DNA from: Flaveria trinervia
Taxonomy: Eukaryota; Streptophyta; Magnoliopsida; Asterales; Asteraceae
NCBI GenBank assembly: GCA_025506515.1
Contig: CM046453.1
Coordinates: forward strand, 34,607,851 to 34,671,850
Direction of reading: 5' to 3'
DNA: 64,000 nt
Shown here: positions 58,941-64,000 of the stretch, one piece after another
How positions within the stretch are numbered: position 1 is the stretch's first letter
Layout: each line of letters begins with the position of its first letter
The notes under the pieces: model-generated
Database searches by the model: none
Told to the model about the DNA's origin: nothing
The model's input: the letters and a program-made list of their open reading frames with translations, nothing else
Position numbers and translations under genes: made by a program

Positions 58941-61665
58941 TTAGTTACATTTGGAAACCCAAGCCTTACTTGTCTTGGGTTCAGTAAGTGTAATAGAAGG
59001 TAATGCAACAGTAATAGATCCTATGGTTGTACAGAGGGGATCTTCGGCTGTTGTTGATGGAGAAACCTCAGTCATTTGGTTTCTTCTTAGACTTCCACAC
59101 CACCTTTGGAGTCTTGGACTTGACCTTCAAAACCTTAGAAGCTTTTGGAGCTTCACAAGTTTTAATGACTGATACTTCGGAAGAATCTACAGTCACTGCA
59201 GTAGACTTTAGTACTTCGGAAGAACTCCTTTCTTCCGAGACCAACTTTGCTTCCGAAGGTAATTTTCCATTTACCTTCTTCTTTGGTTTGGAGCTTCCGA
59301 AGGAAACAGACTTTCCTTCCGAAGCTTGAGACTTCTTGAGATTCTTTGAAGTCTTTGTATTGGTCATGTGGATAGTACTTTTAGGATTGTATGGACAATC
59401 CTTGGCAATATGAGAAGTACTTTCACACATAACACACAGCATTTTCTTCTTCAAAGAAATCTCCTTTTGAGAGCAAGACTGGCCTTGGTCACATCCCTTT
59501 TTCACCTTCATCTTGGTAGATTCAGATACAGTTCCCTTGGGCTGTGAACTGTTCTTGGAATTTGATGGTCCAGGCTGTGCAGCAGTGGTACACAGCAGCT
59601 CAGTCTTCTTCTTTGTACTGAGATGATTTGAACATGAACCAGAACTCTTAGATAAGAGGCTTTGGTGGATGTCTTCAGTCCTTATTGCTTTGAAACCTGC
59701 AGAGATAAACACTTGTTTCTGCTTAGCATCAAAGGTAGCCTTGATTTCTTGAGCCTTCTTTGCTTTCCTTTTGCTCTTCCTGATCAAGTTCTTTCTCTTG
59801 GACTTGGTCATCACAGTTAATTTCTTCTCCTCAGAAGGATAGTGGCCCTTGGAGGAATCCTCTTCTTCACTCTTCTCAGAGGGATTCCTCACTATCACTT
59901 CTTCATCATCCTCACTTACTGGATCTATGAGAGGAAGCTCATCTTCACAAGTTCCACACCTAGGAGATCTTACAGACAAGATTGTGTGTGGAGGAGCTAT
60001 CTCATTTGATCCCAGTCCCTGTCTATTTTGATAACAAACCTTATTGTGTAGGGATGAGGATATCATGTTCTTGAAGGTCTCTTCTTCAAGAACACTTTTC
60101 TCTGCCAGGGCTTTGCTGATCACAAGCTCAGCCTGGCACTTAGTCAACTTAGTGATGAGATCTTGGATCTGAGTTCTAAAATCTGTATGTTCATGTTTTA
60201 GTACTGAAATAGTTTTCTCCAAGTCTTCTATCTTTAACTTGTAATCATTTTCAGACTTTCTAAAGTCAGATTTTAATATGTTTAATGACTCAAGATCAGA
60301 TCTCATCTCTAGGTTGTAGGACCTGTATCTATTTACTTTAGCAATGCATTCAGGGGAGCAAAGATGTTCTAATACCTTGGCTTCATCATGATCAGCCATC
60401 AATGCTTGGTTTGGAGAAGCATCCTCCACCTGAAAACTCCAGTCAAATCCTCCCTCTTCAACAGCAACCGCAGCATGTTGCTTTGTCTTCTCAGCCTGAG
60501 GGGTATTGTTGTGAAGTTTGGTCTGAGTTGTGTTTGACCCCCATTTGCTCTGGGTGCCTTACACTCCCTGGCGAAGTGACCCATAAGGTTACAATTGTAA
60601 CACTTAACTTTGCTTTTATCCAGGCCAAACTTACCACTGGTAGCATTGCTTGGAAATTTTCTTCCTGTCCTCTTGTAACTTCTTGGCTCTGTGAGTGAGA
60701 AGAGCCATCTGCTGAACTATCTCCATGTATTCCAGGTCATCTGGATGGATACAGTCTAGATCTTCAAGAGTGAAGAGATAATTTCCACAGCTTTCATCTG
60801 CAGACACAAAGGCTTGAGAAGAACTTGTCTCTTGGAATGGGCTTCCTTGAGTAAAGTTCTCCCTTGGTGTCTCCGGAAGGTGATGAAAGGACCCTTTTGT
60901 GAGTTGTCAGGGTAGCATAGGAGATGATGTTGGGGTTCTATGCTGTCCCTTTCAACCACATGAAGGGCTGAACCCATTTGATTGTTAGAGTTGCCAGATG
61001 AACCTTGTAAGTTCATTTCCATCTGGTATCCACTGAGAATCCCATATAACTCTGTCAGAGTAAGAGTTTTAAGGTTCTCAGTCCTCTTGATTACCACACA
61101 ATAGTGTGTCCATTGCCTAGGAAGTGAGGACATGAACTTCCTTACAATGTCTCTGTTCTCAAGAGGAACTCCTCCATCCACAAGGGTATCCACAATCTCA
61201 ACATACCTGAAGTATTGTTGGGTCATGGTTTCACCTGTTTTAAAGGTGAAATTTTCAAACTGCTGCTTCAGAAGATCTTTCTTGTTCTCCTTGGCTTCAG
61301 AGGAGCCTTCATACATCAGCTTCAGTGCATCCCACAGCTGTTTAGCTGTTTTGCACTTCTTAAAACCTCTATACAAAGTTTGGGATAGCAGTCTGAAGAG
61401 CAGTCATGGCCTTCCTGTCAATCTCTACTCTTTTCCTATCTTCATCTGAGTAGTTGGCCACATCTTTAGGAATCATACCAGCACCAGTAGCAGAGGGGGT
61501 GCTAGGTATGAAAGGTCCATATTCAACAGATTCCCACATTCTTGAGTCAAGAGACCTGATGAAGCCTTCCATCCTCATGCACCAGGTGTCGAAGTCATCA
61601 AGAGTGATCAATGGGGATTTGTTCATGGTTCCAGTCTCCATATCAGTCTTTGAGATGGAAGCCAT
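58941..61665 (-). pseudogene. gag of element F with two zinc knuckles, frameshifted
   Basis: ATG at 61665 (MASISKTDMETG). Core over two frames (61369-61665; 60756-61376) with GFKKCKTAKQLWDAL, FMSSLPRQWTHYCVVIKR and LYGILSGYQMEMN. Then knuckle one, CYNCNLMGHFAREC, at 60561-60602. A 453-codon frame follows (59068-60429): coiled coil with EDLEKTISVLKHEHTDF, an acidic patch, Lys-rich patches and knuckle two, CVMCESTSHIAKDC, near 59396-59440. The tail-coding part (59150-59330) contains CTTCGGAAG words. It ends AWVSKCN and TAA at 58941. Frameshifts near 61372, 60885, 60680 and 59075. Confidence 0.9.
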
Positions 61666-61735
61666 TTGAAAAGGTTTAGTTTTTGTGTGTGTGAGGGATC
61701 TTAAGATGGTTAGATCTTATATCACGAGCCTGAAT
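61666..61735 (-). other. 5' leader of element F
   Basis: Short leader of about 70 bp between the primer site and gag. Contains a GT-run. Confidence 0.6.
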
Positions 61736-61747
61736 GCTCTGATACCA
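61736..61747 (-). other. Primer binding site of F (tRNA-iMet type)
   Basis: Reverse complement TGGTATCAGAGC, two bases from the LTR at 61750. Confidence 0.94.
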
Positions 61748-61749
61748 AT

Positions 61750-62540
61750 TGCAGGATCGTTCAAGGGCTTGAACACAACTACAACACAACAACACAATGA
61801 GGAGATTAACTAAATCTTAATCAAACAGTGAACTAGGTAACCAAAGGTGATGCAGAGAACACAAGTAAAGCAAGAGACAGAACAAGAGAGTATAGTTTTC
61901 AAGGGAGCAGTATATTGCTTTCTCAAGTTCTTTTACAAGTGTTACAAAACATTCATTGAAAGATACAAGAACTTGGAATACTTATACTACAACCTACAGC
62001 CGGCTATACTATGAAAGCCAGCTGGATACAATTGACTAGACACTAACAAAATCAATTGTAGGATCAAAAGGCATATCTGCCTTTTGACCTTGTGACTATG
62101 ACATGCCATAGCTCACATCCTTATACATTATAAAAAGGATAAAGTACATAAAGTGGAAAGTTTCAGACTCAAGACCTCAATGTACAGTTACCAAAAGCAT
62201 GGACCTTTTCACCAACTCTTGTAAGTTGGTGACTTATCAGAGATGCAGCGGAAAAGGTGCTTTATGGAACAGTACATCAGATAAAGCATGTGTACTAAAA
62301 GTCTTCGGAAGAAATCTGTCTTCATAGGTTGAAGCTTCGGAAGACTTTGTCTCTTCACTTCGGAAGACTTCATGTTAGGCTTCGGAAGATATTGGTCTTG
62401 GCTTCGGAAGATATTACACTTAGAGTATTTTCTAATGCTTTGTGTAATTCTTCCGAAGCATTCTTCACTTCAGTACTTAGTGCATGTTGCTGAAACACTT
62501 AGGCAGTTTTGGGTTGCATCAGACTTCAGGAATCCTTACA
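61750..62540 (-). repeat. 5' LTR of element F (791 bp)
   Basis: TGCAGGATCG...AATCCTTACA. Nearly identical to the 3' LTR. One CTTCGGAAG copy near 62355 has lost flanking bases relative to 50724. Confidence 0.94.
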
Positions 62541-63101
62541 AACATCTATTAGTTTACATGGACATTTAATATGTATTTCTAAATGAAACCGTTAAAATAA
62601 TATTTATTTATTTTTATTATAAAATTGTTGCTTATAGTACCATAACTCCATAAGGTTTGATAATCTAGTTTAGTTTATATAATTTTAAGAATTCCTTGTT
62701 TTTTTTTTTATTCGTATAAAGGTTGAGAAGACATAGTAACGTTATGTTTTCTAGTCATTTAAAGGGAGTAAAAAGAGAACTAAAAAAACGTTGTGTTTAA
62801 TTTTTTTATTATAGAAAATAGAAAATAAAATAATATTTAAAAGTTATGTTTCCGAGTTTAATTTAAAAAAAAAAATGTAATGAAAAAAAGTAGACTAAAA
62901 TTAAATACTTAAAAAAGGAAAATAGTCTATAGAAAAAGAAGAAAAAGGAAAAGAAAGAAAAGAAAGTTTGTTGTTCTTTTCGTAACTTGGGAACACCGAA
63001 CACTACAGCGTAAGTGAGCGAGGGTTAAAAAGAGACGACAATTACAACAACCGTCTCCGAGCAGTAGCAGAAGTTTTTCCGGTGGGATTCAGTTCCTTAC
63101 C
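62541..63101 (+). promoter_or_regulatory. Host upstream region and 5' UTR of the VPS26C-like gene
   Basis: About 560 bp between element F and the ATG. AT-rich to about 62930, then a GA-rich microsatellite (62931-62966) and a mixed-base stretch that is probably the 5' UTR (about 62985-63101). I do not see a convincing TATA box at a fixed distance; the exact start site is not determinable from sequence alone. Confidence 0.55.
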
Positions 63102-63480
63102 ATGTCTGTTGAGATCAAACTCTCTAGATCCAATCGAATCTATCGTCCCAATGTAAGATGCTTATCGGCACCAAAGTTTTTATACGACTAAATGCATTTG
63201 TAATCAGAAATATTGTTTGATCTCAGGAATCACTTCATGGAAATATCATCACGAGACTGCCTTCTTCCATTTCTCACCGTGGAATTAAATTACCGTCAAT
63301 GGTTCCGTAAATTTGCAGGTCTCCATATGGTTATAGTTCATTTTGATTTCTACATGAATGCTTTAACAGAAATTAGCTAGTCTTTATGGTGCTATTCTGG
63401 ATTTCTTTATGGTGTTTAGGTTCGTGGAGGCTCAGCTGGATTTATTGAATCATTTATGGTGTTCTCAAGCCTATTCAAAA
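63102..63480 (+). CDS. VPS26C: VPS26C/DSCR3-like retriever subunit, first three exons (partial)
   Basis: Exon 1 63102-63152 (MSVEIKLSRSNRIYRPN), GT donor at 63153. Exon 2 63227-63318 (ESLHGNIITRLPSSISHRGI), AG acceptor before it. Exon 3 63420-63480 (VRGGSAGFIES), donor GTGTAT. This matches the N-terminal arrestin-like fold of VPS26C (DSCR3), the retromer-related subunit that with VPS35L and VPS29 forms retriever for endosomal recycling (family knowledge). As read, exon 2 lacks one base near 63292 and exon 3 one near 63454, so each frame breaks. Both look like lost bases within or beside short runs. The rest of the gene lies beyond the window. Confidence 0.8.
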
Positions 63481-64000
63481 GTGTATCTCTCCCCCCTTCT
63501 CATCGTTTGTATCTATGCTTTACTAATTTTACCATCACTTTATTGAAATGTGATTAGGGGAAAAGATTATAATTACATTAAAAATACTGTATAGTACATC
63601 TTAACATGGTCAATTGAGCTATGGTATAAAATCATGCACTCTGTAGCCTTTGAACTCTATATAACTTGTTTATGGATGTTATATGTTTGAATTAAAAGCA
63701 ATTTCAGCAACATTTGAACTTTAGCTTATATAGTCACATTGCCAAAGATTCTCACGTTGCTCCCACTTCTTTGTGTACTATAAACATTTTAATGCCCTTA
63801 TTCTGTAAGGTAATAGTTTTTTCAGTGCTGAAGGGACCAAATCCACTAAGCCAGTGTGATATAAACACTGTAAATGAAGAAAGTGTCACTTACTGTAGGC
63901 TTATTGCAGTAGATTCAATGTTCAAACTAATTCAGAGCATATTCAATTTGATGATTTTAAAATCCAATAAGTTCGTTCATCAAAAACAGGAAGAAGAGAA
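63481..64000 (+). other. Intron 3 of the VPS26C-like gene (start)
   Basis: AT-rich, no recognisable next exon. A TTTTTTCAG at about 63818-63826 could be an acceptor, but the sequence after it soon meets a stop and does not resemble VPS26C. Confidence 0.5.

Larger units (their letters stand above)
50122..62540 (-). mobile_element. Copia element F, full-length with both LTRs (family 2, 12,419 bp)
   Basis: Complete minus-strand element with 5' LTR 61750-62540, primer site, gag, pol, spacer, ORF3, polypurine tract and 3' LTR 50122-50908. LTRs differ at only about half a dozen places, mainly indels. The pol frame is open for 861 codons. This is the youngest and best-preserved element here. Flanks are ATACA (left) and AACAT (right), not a clear duplication. 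Confidence 0.93.

Noticed and set aside
57396..59329. Open frames on the + strand opposite F's pol and gag
   Set aside because: They are antisense shadows. The minus strand carries ordered copia motifs there, and the + products show no recognisable domain.
50117..62545. Target site duplication of F
   Set aside because: Flanks ATACA and AACAT do not match. A lost base at the left junction would give TACAT/AACAT (4 of 5), which is not enough to call.
63827..63900. Fourth exon of VPS26C after TTTTTTCAG
   Set aside because: The frame closes quickly and does not resemble the conserved segment expected next.

Overview
The window is plant nuclear DNA, almost entirely a pile of nested Ty1/copia LTR retrotransposons next to the 5' end of one host gene. 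Five elements show a tRNA-iMet primer binding site (TGGTATCAGAGC type), LTRs with TG...CA ends, GGGGGAGT polypurine tracts and gag-protease-integrase-RT-RNase H order. The large size (about 12-12.5 kb), the long coiled-coil gag tail and an extra ORF after pol resemble the Sirevirus/Maximus lineage (inference). The host is a flowering plant, probably a eudicot and perhaps Asteraceae; that last guess is low confidence. Nothing bacterial, organellar or CRISPR-like was seen.

Layout. D: 3' end of a + strand copy (1-3169). B: a minus copy split by A and D (3170-6174 and 18727-25431). A: a minus copy with both LTRs (6175-18726), inserted in B's RNase H region with duplicated TAGGT. C: a minus copy of a second family (25432-32292, 44249-45683, 46640-46837). 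B sits in C's third ORF. E: a + strand copy of a third family (32293-44248), in C's gag tail, with duplicated ACTTT. A 956-bp TG...CA block with the look of a Ty3/gypsy solo LTR (45684-46639) sits in C's 5' LTR. G and H (46838-49795) are old gag fragments. F: a minus copy of C's family with both LTRs and the longest ORFs (50122-62540). From 62541 the sequence is host DNA with the start of a VPS26C (DSCR3-like, retriever subunit) gene on the + strand; its first three exons are visible. Inferred order of insertion: G/H, then C, then B and E, then A and D. F is separate and looks youngest.

All internal coding regions carry frameshifts, so none is called an intact gene. Two conserved VPS26C exons also each lack one base in or beside a short base run. 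Some frameshifts may therefore be long-read consensus errors rather than decay.

The most unusual signals are these. (i) Each family repeats its own short palindromic or hairpin motif in separated compartments: LTR, pol-ORF3 spacer and, in two families, the gag tail. (ii) All three families carry an ORF3 with a shared head and family-specific tail. (iii) A conserved stop followed by a splice-acceptor-like tract lies at every gag-pol junction. (iv) Gag tails carry additional zinc knuckles.
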